A stretch of DNA of 64,000 nt from Streptomyces sp. SAI-127 (GTDB taxonomy: Bacteria; Actinomycetota; Actinomycetes; Streptomycetales; Streptomycetaceae): the NCBI RefSeq assembly GCF_029894425.1, contig NZ_JARXYJ010000001.1, positions 5,766,001 through 5,830,000 on the forward strand, written 5' to 3'. Each line of letters starts with the position of its first letter. The stretch's first letter is position 1. Below, piece by piece: positions 25,909-35,864 of this stretch. The notes under the pieces are model-generated. The model saw only the letters and a program-made list of their open reading frames with translations, did not search any database and was not told where the DNA came from. A program made the translations under genes and the position numbers.

Positions 25909-27681
25909 GTGCGCAAGGTGCTCATCGCCAACCGTGGCGAAATCGCTGTCCGCGTTGCCCGGGCCTGCCGGGATGCCGGTATCGCGAGCGTGGCCGTGTA
26001 CGCCGACCCGGACCGGGACGCTCTGCATGTCCGCGCCGCGGATGAGGCGTTCGCCCTGGGCGGTGACACCCCGGCCACCAGCTATCTGGACATCGGCAAG
26101 GTCCTGGGCGCCGCGCGCGAGTCGGGCGCGGACGCCATCCATCCCGGCTACGGCTTCCTCTCCGAGAACGCCGAGTTCGCGCAGGCGGTCCTGGACGCGG
26201 GCCTGATCTGGATCGGCCCGCCCCCGCAGGCCATCCGCGACCTCGGTGACAAGGTCGCCGCCCGGCACATCGCCCAGCGGGCCGGCGCCCCGCTGGTGGC
26301 CGGCACCCCGGACCCGGTCTCCGGTGCCGAGGAGGTCGTCGCCTTCGCCCGGGAGCACGGCCTGCCGATCGCCATCAAGGCCGCCTTCGGCGGCGGCGGT
26401 CGCGGCCTGAAGGTCGCCCGCACCCTCGAAGAGGTCCCCGAGCTCTACGACTCCGCGGTGCGTGAGGCGGTCGCCGCGTTCGGCCGCGGCGAGTGCTTCG
26501 TCGAGCGCTACCTCGACAAGCCGCGCCACGTGGAGACCCAGTGCCTGGCCGACACCCACGGCAACGTGGTCGTCGTCTCCACCCGCGACTGCTCGCTGCA
26601 GCGCCGCCACCAGAAGCTGGTCGAGGAAGCCCCCGCGCCCTTCCTGTCCGACGCCCAGGTCGCCGAGCTGTACTCGTCCTCCAAGGCCATCCTCAAGGAG
26701 GCCGGCTACGTCGGCGCCGGCACGGTGGAGTTCCTGGTCGGCATGGACGGCACGATCTCCTTCCTCGAGGTCAACACCCGCCTCCAGGTGGAGCACCCGG
26801 TCACCGAGGAGGTCGCCGGGATCGACCTGGTGCGCGAGATGTTCCGCATCGCCGACGGCGAGGAGCTCGGCTACGGCGACCCCGAACTGCGCGGCCACTC
26901 CTTGGAGTTCCGCATCAACGGCGAGGACCCGGGCCGGGGCTTTCTGCCCGCGCCCGGCACCGTCACCCGCTTCGAGGCCCCCTCCGGCCCGGGCGTGCGC
27001 CTGGACGCCGGTGTCGAGTCCGGCAGCGTCATCGGCCCCGCCTGGGACTCCCTGCTGGCCAAGCTGATCGTCACCGGCGCCACCCGCGCCCAGGCCCTCC
27101 AGCGCGCCGCCCGCGCCCTGGCCGAGTTCCAGGTCGAGGGCATGGCCACCGCCATCCCCTTCCACCGCAAGGTGGTCACCGACCCCGCCTTCGCCCCGGA
27201 GCTGACCGGCTCCGGTGACCCGTTCACGGTCCACACCCGCTGGATCGAGACCGAGTTCGTCAACGACATCAAGCCCTTCGCCGCCCCCACCGAAACCGAG
27301 GCCGACGAGGACACCGACCGCGAGACGATCGTCGTCGAGGTCGGCGGCAAGCGCCTGGAGGTCTCCCTGCCGGTCTCCCTGGGCATGTCGCTGGCCCGCA
27401 CCGGCCTCGCCGCCGGGGCCAAGCCCAAGCGCCGCGCGGCCAAGAAGTCCGGCCCCGCGGCCTCGGGTGACACCCTCGCCTCCCCGATGCAGGGCACCAT
27501 CGTCAAGATCGCCGTCGAGGAGGGCCAGGAGGTCAAGGAGGGCGACCTCGTCGTCGTCCTGGAAGCCATGAAGATGGAACAGCCCCTCAACGCGCACAAG
27601 GCCGGCACCGTCAAGGGCCTGTCCGCGGAGGTCGGCGCCTCGATCACCTCCGGCGCCGCGATCTGCGAGATCAAGGACTGA
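25909..27681 (+). CDS. Acyl-CoA carboxylase alpha subunit (biotin carboxylase + biotin carrier), JadJ-like
   Basis: A 590-residue protein. Residues 1-450 are biotin carboxylase ([23 protein letters not shown]-grasp loop [33 protein letters not shown]). The last 75 residues are a biotinyl domain with the attachment motif EAMKME (lysine near residue 550). It is the alpha subunit of acetyl/propionyl-CoA carboxylase complexes that make malonyl-CoA. A cluster copy, JadJ, has this role in jadomycin biosynthesis. The beta subunit lies at 30916 and the epsilon subunit at 54637. It stands as its own transcription unit, bounded by hairpins on both sides. Confidence 0.92.
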   Translation: MRKVLIANRGEIAVRVARACRDAGIASVAVYADPDRDALHVRAADEAFALGGDTPATSYLDIGKVLGAARESGADAIHPGYGFLSENAEFAQAVLDAGLIWIGPPPQAIRDLGDKVAARHIAQRAGAPLVAGTPDPVSGAEEVVAFAREHGLPIAIKAAFGGGGRGLKVARTLEEVPELYDSAVREAVAAFGRGECFVERYLDKPRHVETQCLADTHGNVVVVSTRDCSLQRRHQKLVEEAPAPFLSDAQVAELYSSSKAILKEAGYVGAGTVEFLVGMDGTISFLEVNTRLQVEHPVTEEVAGIDLVREMFRIADGEELGYGDPELRGHSLEFRINGEDPGRGFLPAPGTVTRFEAPSGPGVRLDAGVESGSVIGPAWDSLLAKLIVTGATRAQALQRAARALAEFQVEGMATAIPFHRKVVTDPAFAPELTGSGDPFTVHTRWIETEFVNDIKPFAAPTETEADEDTDRETIVVEVGGKRLEVSLPVSLGMSLARTGLAAGAKPKRRAAKKSGPAASGDTLASPMQGTIVKIAVEEGQEVKEGDLVVVLEAMKMEQPLNAHKAGTVKGLSAEVGASITSGAAICEIKD

Positions 27682-27690
27682 GCAGTCGTA

Positions 27691-27731
27691 CGGGGAAGGG
27701 CTCCTGGCGGTCCGCCAGGAGCCCTTCCCCG
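27691..27731. terminator. Strong bidirectional hairpin terminator
   Basis: The arms at 27691-27710 and 27712-27731 are complementary over 20 bases (CGGGGAAGGGCTCCTGG pairs with its complement), giving a long stem with a minimal loop. It lies between the convergent carboxylase and zinc-motif genes and probably stops both transcripts. Confidence 0.85.
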
Positions 27732-27741
27732 TAGCCGTGAT

Positions 27742-28599
27742 CTATGCGGAGCGGTGTTTGAGCGACTCGTGGACGTCCGTCGCGTGGTAGTACGTGCGGC
27801 CTGACGCGCTGCGGCGGCGCCATTTCTCGGTGCTGGCGTGACGGTAGACGCTGCCCGGGGGCACGGCCCACAGCCGGGCGATGTCCGCGGCGGTCACCCA
27901 GCGCTCCTCCTGGGCGGTTCCGTCGTCGGCCGGTGCGGCGCCGAGCCGACGGCTGAGCTGGAGCCACTCGGGGCCGGCCCAGTGGTGGGCGGGGTTCTCG
28001 GTACAGGTGATGGTGGCCGGCAGTCGCGGCGTCCGGGGCCGGACGATCGCGGTGAGGTCGCCGGAGCAGTCCGGCTCCACACAGTCGCCCACCGGGATGC
28101 GCCGGCTCGTCGCCGGGTCGATGACACCGTGCGCCTTGCGGACCAGCTGCGCCACCTCGGCGGAGACGTCACCGGCGGCCTCGTGCCCGGCGAGCCAGTT
28201 GCTGTGCCGGACCAGGAACCGGGTGAGCGGGGCGACCGCCCGCCGGGGGCCGGTCAGGCCGAACTCCTCCAGGACCAGGGTCGCCCACGAGCTGAGCACC
28301 CCCAGGATCGAGGAACGCGTGTCGGCCGCACGGCAGTTGAAGGGCATGCCGGGCAGCGGGCCGCCGGAGGTCTTCTCCGGGCTCCGCTCACCGCCGCCCC
28401 CGGCGAGGTGCCGCGCGCACTCCTCGTACAGCTCCGGCAGTCGGCTCAGGTCCCGCACCAGGTGCTCCTGGCACGCCGGGCACAGCCGGGTGCCGGGCGC
28501 GGCGCGGCGCCGGGCCAGGCCGCCGGACTCACGACGGACACAGCCGGCTCCGGCGCAGGCCGTCGTCGCCACGGACATACGGATGCTCCCCTGGGTCAC
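27742..28599 (-). CDS. Putative zinc-motif/HTH regulatory protein (possibly OvmZ-like)
   Basis: A 285-residue protein. The N-terminus has paired cysteines (C15..C20, then LCPACQEHL) and a second pair C179..C184 (GDCVEPDCSGD), suggesting zinc ribbons. The C-terminus reads WVTAADIARLWAVPPGSVYRHASTEKWRRR followed by GRTYYHATDV, a MerR/excisionase-type winged helix that picks a DNA site. Streptomycetes have many such proteins; I recall one in the oviedomycin cluster as OvmZ, but this match is from memory only. GTG at 28599 has GAGGAG six bases upstream. It is the only gene on the minus strand in the biosynthetic part before the MarR gene, so it may be a pathway regulator or an unrelated passenger. 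Confidence 0.55.
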   Translation of the reverse strand: MTQGSIRMSVATTACAGAGCVRRESGGLARRRAAPGTRLCPACQEHLVRDLSRLPELYEECARHLAGGGGERSPEKTSGGPLPGMPFNCRAADTRSSILGVLSSWATLVLEEFGLTGPRRAVAPLTRFLVRHSNWLAGHEAAGDVSAEVAQLVRKAHGVIDPATSRRIPVGDCVEPDCSGDLTAIVRPRTPRLPATITCTENPAHHWAGPEWLQLSRRLGAAPADDGTAQEERWVTAADIARLWAVPPGSVYRHASTEKWRRRSASGRTYYHATDVHESLKHRSA

Positions 28600-28841
28600 C
28601 GCGAACTCCTCTGTGTGGTCGCCTCAAGGATGGAGGGAACGCTAATTCGGCAATTCTCCGGGCAGCAATGCCATAAGAAGGTCACCTGTCATTCGTGACA
28701 GAAATCGATGAATTCCCGTACGTGCCTTCACCGTTCATCACAAGGATTGACCGGGATCTGACATCGGATTCCTTGACCGGGCCGCCGGGACCGAAGAAGC
28801 TTTGAGGCAGAGTCCCCCGCCGTGTGCCCACGAAGGACGAG

Positions 28842-30116
28842 ATGAGATCTCCCCTCGCCGGCACGTTCCGGTCCCTGACCATGCGCAATTTCCGGCTCTT
28901 CGCGGCAGGACAACTCGTCTCCGTCGCCGGCACCTGGATGATGGTCGTCGCACAGGACTGGCTCGTGCTCTCCCTGACCGGTGACTCCGGGACCGCCCTC
29001 GGCCTGGTGACCGCCCTCCAGTTCACACCTCTTCTGCTGCTCACCCTCTACGCGGGCGGTCTCGCCGACCGTCTCGACAAACGCCGGCTGCTGATGGCCG
29101 CGAACCTCGCCTCGGGGGTGCTGGCCCTGCTGCTCGGCGTCCTCGTGCTGAGCGGCCGGGCCGGGCTGTGGCACGTCTGCCTCTTCGCGCTCGGGCTCGG
29201 CATCGTCAACGCGGTCGAGGTGCCCGCCCGGATGTCCTTCGTCAGCGAACTCGTCGGCGCCGACCTGCTGCCCAACGCGTCCGCGCTCAGCGCCGCGTAC
29301 TTCAACACCGCGCGGGTGGCCGGCCCCGCGGTGGCGGGGCTGATGATCGGCTGGTTCGGGACGGCGGCCGTGATGCTCCTGAACGCCGTGAGCTATCTGG
29401 CGACCGTGCTCGCGCTGTGGGCGATGCGGCCCGCGGAACTGCACCGGGACGCACGGCGGCCGTCCCGGGCCCCGGTCATGGACGGCATACGGCACCTCGC
29501 GGGCCGCCGCGACCTGTTGCTGCCGATGGTCCTGGTGGCCGTCGTCGGCATGCTGGGGCTCAACTTCCAGCTCACGCTGCCGTTGCTCGCCAAGACCGTC
29601 TTCCACGCGGACGCCTCCGCGTTCGGTCTGCTCACCACGGCCTTTGCGGCGGGCTCACTGCTCGCGGCGCTCGTGACCACGGGCCGGCGCGGGCGGCCGT
29701 CCGCCGGGCTCGTCATCGGCTCGGCGCTCGGGTTCGGCGTACTGGAGTTCGCGGCCGGGCTCGCGCCCACCTATCCGGCGGCCGTCGTCCTGCTCCTGGG
29801 CACCGGCTTCGGGTCCCTCTACTTCGCGCAGGCCGCCAACCACCGCATCCAGTTGGGCAGCGACCCCGCCTACCGGGGCCGGATCCTGGCCCTCTACACC
29901 CTGACCCTCCAGGGCACCACACCCCTGGGCGCGCTCCTGACCGGCGCCCTCAGCGAACGCTTCGGCGGTCGCGCCGGGCTCCTGGCGGGCGGCACGGCCA
30001 CGTTTCTCGCCGCCGTGGCGGTGCTCCTCGTGCAGGTGCGCGGCCGTTACGCCGGCGCGGGCGGCGAGGGGTACGAGGAGCGGCGCACCAGGGCCGTGGA
30101 GAAGCCGCTCCGCTGA
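28842..30116 (+). CDS. MFS exporter (EntS/MFS_3-type)
   Basis: A 424-residue, 12-helix transporter. The start MRSPLAGTFRSLTMRNFRLFAAGQLVSVAGTWMMVVAQDWLVL is characteristic of the enterobactin-exporter-like MFS_3 family, as are LADRLDKRRLL and the PARMSFVSELV loop. Such proteins export natural products. ATG at 28842 has GAAGGA just upstream; an in-frame GTG at 28824 is an alternative. It is followed after 80 bp by a TetR regulator, so it is a candidate self-resistance exporter with its own repressor. Confidence 0.82.
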   Translation: MRSPLAGTFRSLTMRNFRLFAAGQLVSVAGTWMMVVAQDWLVLSLTGDSGTALGLVTALQFTPLLLLTLYAGGLADRLDKRRLLMAANLASGVLALLLGVLVLSGRAGLWHVCLFALGLGIVNAVEVPARMSFVSELVGADLLPNASALSAAYFNTARVAGPAVAGLMIGWFGTAAVMLLNAVSYLATVLALWAMRPAELHRDARRPSRAPVMDGIRHLAGRRDLLLPMVLVAVVGMLGLNFQLTLPLLAKTVFHADASAFGLLTTAFAAGSLLAALVTTGRRGRPSAGLVIGSALGFGVLEFAAGLAPTYPAAVVLLLGTGFGSLYFAQAANHRIQLGSDPAYRGRILALYTLTLQGTTPLGALLTGALSERFGGRAGLLAGGTATFLAAVAVLLVQVRGRYAGAGGEGYEERRTRAVEKPLR

Positions 30117-30196
30117 GCGGTGCGCCGGCGGTGCCGTGAGGTGTCGTCGATCGTCCGCGATGCCATTCACCCTCACCTGACATGGAGGACCACACC

Positions 30197-30868
30197 ATGA
30201 CCACGTACCAAGCGACCCCCACCCCCCTCCGAGCCGGATCGGCCGAGGAGCGCCAGGCCGTTGTCCGGGCGGCGCGGGCCGTGTTCGCCCGGGAGGGCTG
30301 GACCCATGCCGGTGTCGCGGACATCGCGATGGAGAGCGGGTTGGACCAGGCCGTCGTCACGCACTACTTCCAGGACAAGGAGCGGCTGCTGCTCACCGTT
30401 CTGCTGGAAGGTGCCGCCGCGGTGGCCGCGGAGCTGACCGTCATCGCCGAGAACCACCTCGCCGAGATCACCGACCTGGAGCAGGACCTGGTCGCGCTGG
30501 GCCACGCGTGGCTGACGCCGCTGGCCGCGTTCCCCGAGCACTTCGCGATCGTCCGGCATCTCGCCGCGGAGGTCGCGGCCTGGCCGGCCGGTGTGGTCGA
30601 GATGTGGCGGACCGCCGGTCCCCGGCAGGCGACCCGCGAGCTGGCCCGCCGCCTCGACCGGCTGGCCGAGCGGGGACTGCTCGCCTTCGGCGACGCCGGG
30701 CACGACCCCGAGCAGGCCGCCGAGCGGTTCATCCAGCTGGTCGCGGGCGGTGTCGTCCAGCGCTCCTTCCACGGGGCCCTGCCGCTGGCCGACTTCGAGA
30801 CCGACGCACTCGTCACCGCCGGGGTCGCGGACTTCGTCCGCCTCTACCGGCCCGGGGCCGACCGCTGA
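30197..30868 (+). CDS. TetR-family transcriptional regulator
   Basis: A 223-residue protein. The HTH spans about residues 15-60 (ARAVFAREGWTHAGVADIAMESGLDQAVVTHYFQDKERLLL), and the ligand-binding domain is all-helical. ATG at 30197 is preferred because GGAGG lies 8 bp upstream; the ATG at 30182 would place that RBS inside the coding region. It is co-oriented with the upstream exporter and lies 47 bp before the carboxyltransferase. A role in controlling the exporter in response to the product is the simplest guess. It could also be the cluster's second TetR input, as in many angucycline clusters. Confidence 0.82.
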   Translation: MTTYQATPTPLRAGSAEERQAVVRAARAVFAREGWTHAGVADIAMESGLDQAVVTHYFQDKERLLLTVLLEGAAAVAAELTVIAENHLAEITDLEQDLVALGHAWLTPLAAFPEHFAIVRHLAAEVAAWPAGVVEMWRTAGPRQATRELARRLDRLAERGLLAFGDAGHDPEQAAERFIQLVAGGVVQRSFHGALPLADFETDALVTAGVADFVRLYRPGADR

Positions 30869-30915
30869 CCGACCGCTGACCGGGCGCATCCGAGACCCAC
30901 GGAGGTGGGAACACC

Positions 30916-32481
30916 ATGGCCACACCGCACGAGTCGATCCAGTCACGGATCGACGAGCTGACCGAGATCAAGGAGACCGCACGGCTCGGACCGGATCCGG
31001 CGGCCACCGAACGCCAGCACAGCAAGGGGAAGCTGACCGCTCAGGAGCGGATCGCCCTGCTTCTCGACAAGGGCTCGTTCAACGAGGTCGAGCCCCTGCG
31101 CCGGCATCGGGCCACCGGGTTCGGACTGGAGCGGAAGAAGCCGTACAGCGACGGTGTGGTGACCGGCTGGGGGACCGTCCACGGTCGCACGGTCTTCGTC
31201 TACGCACACGATTTCCGGATCTTCGGCGGGGCGCTCGGCGAGGCCCACGCCCAGAAGATCCACAAGATCATGGACCTGGCCGAGGCGGCCGGCGCCCCGC
31301 TGGTCTCCCTCAACGACGGGGCCGGCGCCCGGATCCAGGAGGGCGTCACCGCGCTGGCCGGCTACGGCGGCATCTTCCGGCGCAACACCCGATCCTCGGG
31401 CGTCATCCCGCAGATCTCCGTGATGCTCGGCCCGTGCGCGGGCGGCGCCGCCTACTCCCCGGCCCTCACCGACTTCGTCTTCATGGTCCGCGAGACGAGC
31501 CAGATGTTCATCACCGGCCCCGACGTCGTCAAGGCGGTCACCGGCGAGGAGATCACCCAGAACGGCCTGGGTGGCGCCGACGTCCACGCCACCACCTCGG
31601 GCGTGGCCCACTTCGCCTACGACGACGAGGAGGAGTGCATCGAGGACGTCCGTTACCTGCTCTCGCTGCTGCCCGCCAACAACCGTGAGCTCTCACCCGT
31701 CGAGCGCTCCGGGGACCCCGTCGACCGGCTCAACGACGCGCTGCTCGACCTGGTCCCGGCCGCCGCCGGGCAGGCGTACGACATCCGCAAGGTGATCGAG
31801 GAGGTCGTCGACGACGGCGAGTTCTTCGAGGTCCATCCGCTGTGGGCGACGAACATCGTGTGCGCTTTCGCCCGGCTCGACGGGCATGTCGTCGGTGTCG
31901 TCGCCAACCAGCCCGCCGCCATGGCCGGGGTCCTGGACATCGACGCCTCCGAGAAGGGCGCCCGCTTCGTGCAGTTCTGCGACGCCTTCAACATCCCCCT
32001 GGTCACCCTGGTCGACGTGCCAGGCTTCCTGCCCGGTGTGGACCAGGAGCACAACGGCGTGATCCGGCGCGGCGCCAAGCTGCTGTACGCCTACTGCAAC
32101 GCCACCGTGCCGCGCATCTCGCTGGTGCTGCGCAAGGCGTACGGCGGCGCGTACATCGTCATGGACTCCCGGTCCATCGGCGCCGACCTGGCGCTGGCCT
32201 GGCCGACCAACGAGATCGCGGTGATGGGTGCCGAGGGCGCCGCCAACGTGATCTTCCGGCGGGAGATCACCGCCGCCGAGGACCCCGACGCGGTGCGCGA
32301 GCAGCGCATCGAGGAGTACCGGAGCGAGCTCATGCACCCGTACTACGCAGCCGAGCGCGGACTGATCGACGACGTCATCGACCCGCGCGAGACCCGTACC
32401 GTGCTGATCCGCTCCCTGGACATGCTGCGGGCCAAGCACGCGGACCTGCCCTCGCGGAAACACGGGAACGCCCCGCAGTGA
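30916..32481 (+). CDS. Acyl-CoA carboxylase beta subunit/carboxyltransferase, JadN/PccB-like
   Basis: A 521-residue carboxyltransferase with two crotonase-like halves. The oxyanion-hole segments are GAGARIQEGVTALAGYGGIF in the N-domain and VDVPGFLPGVDQEHNGVIRRGAK, with AYGGAYIVMDSRSIGADLALAWP, in the C-domain. With the biotin subunit it would carboxylate acetyl- or propionyl-CoA. Homologues in angucycline clusters (JadN, LanP) have also been linked to decarboxylation of a pathway intermediate, so its role may be tailoring rather than precursor supply. A strong RBS (GGAGGTGGG) precedes ATG at 30916. A roughly 190-bp AT-richer gap then leads to the PKS core. Confidence 0.9.
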   Translation: MATPHESIQSRIDELTEIKETARLGPDPAATERQHSKGKLTAQERIALLLDKGSFNEVEPLRRHRATGFGLERKKPYSDGVVTGWGTVHGRTVFVYAHDFRIFGGALGEAHAQKIHKIMDLAEAAGAPLVSLNDGAGARIQEGVTALAGYGGIFRRNTRSSGVIPQISVMLGPCAGGAAYSPALTDFVFMVRETSQMFITGPDVVKAVTGEEITQNGLGGADVHATTSGVAHFAYDDEEECIEDVRYLLSLLPANNRELSPVERSGDPVDRLNDALLDLVPAAAGQAYDIRKVIEEVVDDGEFFEVHPLWATNIVCAFARLDGHVVGVVANQPAAMAGVLDIDASEKGARFVQFCDAFNIPLVTLVDVPGFLPGVDQEHNGVIRRGAKLLYAYCNATVPRISLVLRKAYGGAYIVMDSRSIGADLALAWPTNEIAVMGAEGAANVIFRREITAAEDPDAVREQRIEEYRSELMHPYYAAERGLIDDVIDPRETRTVLIRSLDMLRAKHADLPSRKHGNAPQ

Positions 32482-32673
32482 ACGCGGAATTGTAGTTCTG
32501 GGCCGGATCCTGACGCTTTTCCTCTTGAATTCGGGATTCTGTCCGAAGAGGATATGTATCAGAGTCCGGAGCTTTGTCGCCGAATCCCTTCGGTTGGACG
32601 CCCACTCTCACTCCAATCCGCCGTACGGCTTTTGCTGCCCTTTTCGGGACTGGACAACTTGGAGAAGAATCGA

Positions 32674-33003
32674 ATGCACAGCAACCTGATCGTGGCCAGG
32701 ATGGAGCCCGGTGCGGGCGGCCAAGTGGCCGATCTCTTCCAGGCGTTCGACGCCACCGAGATGCCGCACCTGATGGGCACCCGCCGGCGTCAGCTCTTCC
32801 ACTACCGCGGGCTCTACTTCCACCTCCAGGACTTCGACACCGACAACGGTGGGAAGCAGATCGAGGAGGCCAAGACGGACCCGCGCTTCATCGGTATCAG
32901 CGAGGACCTGAAGCCGTTCATCGAGGCGTACGACCCGGCGACCTGGCGCTCACCCGCCGACGCCATGGCGACCCGCTTCTACCACTGGGAGGCGAGCTCG
33001 TGA
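32674..33003 (+). CDS. Polyketide cyclase, TcmI/JadI family
   Basis: A 109-residue protein of the TcmI-like aromatic polyketide cyclase family: [53 protein letters not shown], with the C-terminal [10 protein letters not shown]. JadI-type members close the later rings of the benz[a]anthracene skeleton. GGAGAAG lies just upstream of ATG at 32674. Its stop overlaps the KS-alpha GTG start (GTGA). Its position as the first gene of the core operon, directly before KS-alpha, matches the jadomycin order. Confidence 0.9.
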   Translation: MHSNLIVARMEPGAGGQVADLFQAFDATEMPHLMGTRRRQLFHYRGLYFHLQDFDTDNGGKQIEEAKTDPRFIGISEDLKPFIEAYDPATWRSPADAMATRFYHWEASS

Positions 33004-34271
33004 ACGGCCGTCGCGTCGTCATCACCGGGCTGGAGGTGCTCGCCCCCGGCGGTGTGGGCAGCGAGGCCTTCTGGTCGCTGCTCAGCGAGGGCCGTACGGC
33101 CACCCGTGGCATCACGTTCTTCGACCCGTCGCCGTTCCGCTCCCGGGTCGCCGCCGAGATCGACTTCGACGCGGAGGCGCACGGACTGAGTCCGCAGGAG
33201 ATCCGGCGGATGGACCGGGCGGGCCAGTTCGCCGTCGTCGCCGCCCGCGGCGCCCTCGCCGACAGCGGCCTCGACCTGGAGTCGCACGCCCCGCACCGCG
33301 TCGGCGTCACCGTCGGCACGGCCGTAGGGGCGACGATGGGCCTCGACGAGGAGTACCGGGTCGTCAGCGACGGCGGTCGGCTCAACCTCGTCGACCACCG
33401 CTACGCGGTCCCGCACCTCTACAACCACCTGGTGCCCAGCTCGTTCGCGGCCGAGGTGGCCTGGGCGGTGGGCGCCGAGGGTGCCAACGCGGTGGTGTCC
33501 ACGGGCTGCACGTCGGGCATCGACTCCATCGGGTACGCCATCGAGCTGATCCGTGAGGGGTCGGCCGACGTCATGGTGGCGGGCGCCACCGACGCCCCGA
33601 TCTCGCCGATCACGATGGCGTGCTTCGACGCGATCCGGGCGACCACTCCGCGGCACGACGAACCGGAGCGCGCCTCGCGCCCCTTCGACAGCACCCGCAA
33701 CGGGTTCGTCCTCGGCGAGGGTTCGGCCTTCTTCGTGCTGGAGGAGCTGGAGAGCGCCCGCCGGCGGGGCGCTCGGATCTACGCGGAGATCGCCGGCTAC
33801 GCGACCCGCAGCAACGCCTACCACATGACCGGACTGCGCCCCGACGGCGCGGAGATGGCGGAGGCGATCCGGGTCGCGCTGGAGGAGGCGCGGATGAACC
33901 CGGAGCAGATCGACTACATCAACGCGCACGGTTCCGGCACCAAGCAGAACGACCGGCACGAGACCGCCGCGTTCAAGAAGAGCCTGGGCGGCCACGCCTA
34001 CGAGACACCGGTGAGCTCCATCAAGTCCATGGTCGGCCACTCCCTCGGTGCCATCGGCGCCATCGAGATCGCCGCGTCGACCCTGGCGATGACGCACCAC
34101 GTGGTGCCGCCCACGGCGAACCTCCACGAACCCGATCCCGAATGCGATCTCGACTATGTGCCCGTCACCGCCCGGGACCACCGGACGGACGCCGTGCTGA
34201 CCGTGGGCAGTGGCTTCGGCGGCTTCCAGAGCGCGATGGTGCTGGCCCGGCCGGAAAGGACCGCCGCATGA
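33000..34271 (+). CDS. Type II PKS ketosynthase alpha (KS-alpha)
   Basis: A 423-residue condensing enzyme with a complete active site: nucleophile C170 in [12 protein letters not shown]310 in YINAHGSGT, and K342/H347 in [12 protein letters not shown]. With the chain-length factor it builds the poly-beta-ketone on the ACP. It starts at GTG, overlapping the cyclase stop, and its own stop overlaps the next ATG (ATGA). The sequence is a canonical aromatic KS. Its neighbours (TcmI-type cyclase, bifunctional aromatase, PgaE/PgaM oxygenases) point to a decaketide angucycline rather than a pentangular or spore-pigment system, but chain length cannot be proved from the sequence alone. Confidence 0.96.
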   Translation: MNGRRVVITGLEVLAPGGVGSEAFWSLLSEGRTATRGITFFDPSPFRSRVAAEIDFDAEAHGLSPQEIRRMDRAGQFAVVAARGALADSGLDLESHAPHRVGVTVGTAVGATMGLDEEYRVVSDGGRLNLVDHRYAVPHLYNHLVPSSFAAEVAWAVGAEGANAVVSTGCTSGIDSIGYAIELIREGSADVMVAGATDAPISPITMACFDAIRATTPRHDEPERASRPFDSTRNGFVLGEGSAFFVLEELESARRRGARIYAEIAGYATRSNAYHMTGLRPDGAEMAEAIRVALEEARMNPEQIDYINAHGSGTKQNDRHETAAFKKSLGGHAYETPVSSIKSMVGHSLGAIGAIEIAASTLAMTHHVVPPTANLHEPDPECDLDYVPVTARDHRTDAVLTVGSGFGGFQSAMVLARPERTAA

Positions 34272-35482
34272 GCACGTCAGTAGTGGTGACCGGCCTGGGC
34301 GTGGTCTCGCCCAACGGGCTCGGTGCCGAGGAGTACTGGCAGGCCGCCCGGGTCGGCAAGAGCGGCATCGGACGGATCTCCCGCTTCGACCCCACCCAGT
34401 ACCCGGCCCAACTCGCGGGCGAGATCCATGGGTTCGAGGCCGGGGAGCACCTGCCGAGCCGGCTGCTGCCGCAGACCGACCGCATGACGCGTCTCGCGCT
34501 CGTCGCCGCGGACTGGGCGCTGACGGACGCCGGGGTGGATCCGAAGGACCTGCCCGCGTTCGACATGGGCGTGGTCACCTCCAGTGCGTCGGGCGGCTTC
34601 GAGTTCGGCCAGCGCGAGCTGGAACGGCTGTGGAGCCAGGGCAGCGAGTACGTCAGCGCGTACCAGTCCTTCGCCTGGTTCTATGCCGTCAACAGCGGCC
34701 AGATCTCCATCCGGCACGGCATGAAGGGCCCCAGCGGAGTCGTCGTCAGCGAGCAGGCCGGCGGTCTGGACTCCGTCGCCCAGGCCCGCCGCCAGGTCCG
34801 CAAGGGCACCCCGCTGGTCGTCACCGGCTCCGTCGACGCCTCGCTGTGCCCCTGGGGCTGGGTGGCCCAGCTGACCGGCGGCCGGATCAGCACCCAGAAC
34901 GACCCGGCCGCCGCCTACCTGCCCTTCGACCGGCGGGCCTCCGGCCATGTGCCGGGCGAGGGCGGCGCCCTCCTCATCCTGGAGCGCGCGGACGCGGCCC
35001 GGGCGCGCGGCGCCAAGGTGTACGGCGAGATCGCGGGCTACGGGGCCACGTTCGATCCGAAGCCGGGCAGCGGGCGTCCGCCTGCCCTGCGTCTCGCGAT
35101 CGAGACCGCCCTCGACGACGCCGGCGTCACCGCCGGTGACGTGGACGTGGTCTTCGCCGACGGCGCGGCCGTCCCCGAGCTGGACCGCATCGAGGCCGAG
35201 GCCCTGAACGCGGTCTTCGGCCGCGGGCAGGTCCCGGTCACCGTGCCCAAGACGACGACCGGCGCCCTGTACTCCGCCGCCGGCGCCCTCGACCTGGCGA
35301 CGGTCCTGCTCGCGATGGAGGAGGGCCTGATCCCGCCCACGATGAACACCGAACCGGCCGAGGAGTACGGCCTGGACCTCGTCGTCGGTCACCCGCGCAC
35401 CACCGAGGTGCGCACCGCGCTGGTGCTGGCGCGCGGCCAGGGCGGCTTCAACTCCGCCCTCGTCGTCCGATCCGCCGACTGA
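34268..35482 (+). CDS. Type II PKS chain-length factor (KS-beta)
   Basis: A 404-residue ketosynthase homologue in which the active-site cysteine is replaced by glutamine, Q163 in [11 protein letters not shown], the hallmark of chain-length factors that decarboxylate malonyl-ACP and set chain length. The N-terminus [24 protein letters not shown] and the late [22 protein letters not shown] are typical. It is coupled to KS-alpha by ATGA. The ACP follows after 43 bp. Confidence 0.95.
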   Translation: MSTSVVVTGLGVVSPNGLGAEEYWQAARVGKSGIGRISRFDPTQYPAQLAGEIHGFEAGEHLPSRLLPQTDRMTRLALVAADWALTDAGVDPKDLPAFDMGVVTSSASGGFEFGQRELERLWSQGSEYVSAYQSFAWFYAVNSGQISIRHGMKGPSGVVVSEQAGGLDSVAQARRQVRKGTPLVVTGSVDASLCPWGWVAQLTGGRISTQNDPAAAYLPFDRRASGHVPGEGGALLILERADAARARGAKVYGEIAGYGATFDPKPGSGRPPALRLAIETALDDAGVTAGDVDVVFADGAAVPELDRIEAEALNAVFGRGQVPVTVPKTTTGALYSAAGALDLATVLLAMEEGLIPPTMNTEPAEEYGLDLVVGHPRTTEVRTALVLARGQGGFNSALVVRSAD

Positions 35483-35525
35483 GTCCGATCCGCCGACCGA
35501 CCCCGCCGAACGCAAAGGAACCGCC

Positions 35526-35789
35526 ATGCCCGAGAAGGCATTCACCCTGGACGACCTCCGCCGCATCCTCGTCGACGCGGCCGGCGACGACGAGTCCTAC
35601 AACCTGGACGGCGACATCCTCGACACCGACTTCGAGGAGCTGGGCTACGAGTCGCTGGCCCTGCTGGAGACCGGCGGCCGCATCGAGCGCGAGTACGGCA
35701 TCTCCCTCGACGAGGAGGTGCTGAGCATCGCGAACACCCCGCGCCTGCTGATCGACACCGTCAACAACGGTCTCGCCTCCCTCGTCTGA
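35526..35789 (+). CDS. Acyl carrier protein
   Basis: An 87-residue acidic ACP. The phosphopantetheine attachment site is S43 in ELGYESLALLETGGRIEREYG, the LGYxS form usual for type II aromatic PKS carriers. AAAGGA precedes ATG at 35526. It must be activated by a phosphopantetheinyl transferase, and one is encoded in the same operon at 37588. A perfect 13-bp hairpin lies directly downstream, before the ketoreductase. Confidence 0.95.
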   Translation: MPEKAFTLDDLRRILVDAAGDDESYNLDGDILDTDFEELGYESLALLETGGRIEREYGISLDEEVLSIANTPRLLIDTVNNGLASLV

Positions 35790-35799
35790 GCCGGCCGTC

Positions 35800-35834
35800 C
35801 GCCGGGCGGCGCACCACCACCGCCGCCCGGCGGC
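35800..35834 (+). terminator. Intercistronic hairpin between ACP and ketoreductase
   Basis: CCGCCGGGCGGCG (35800-35812), 9-nt loop, CGCCGCCCGGCGG (35822-35834). It is perfect and GC-only, 10 bp after the ACP stop and 18 bp before the ketoreductase RBS. It could attenuate transcription or stabilise the 3' end of the core transcript. Confidence 0.6.
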
Positions 35835-35864
35835 CCCCATCCACCTCTCTTGGAGACGACAGAC

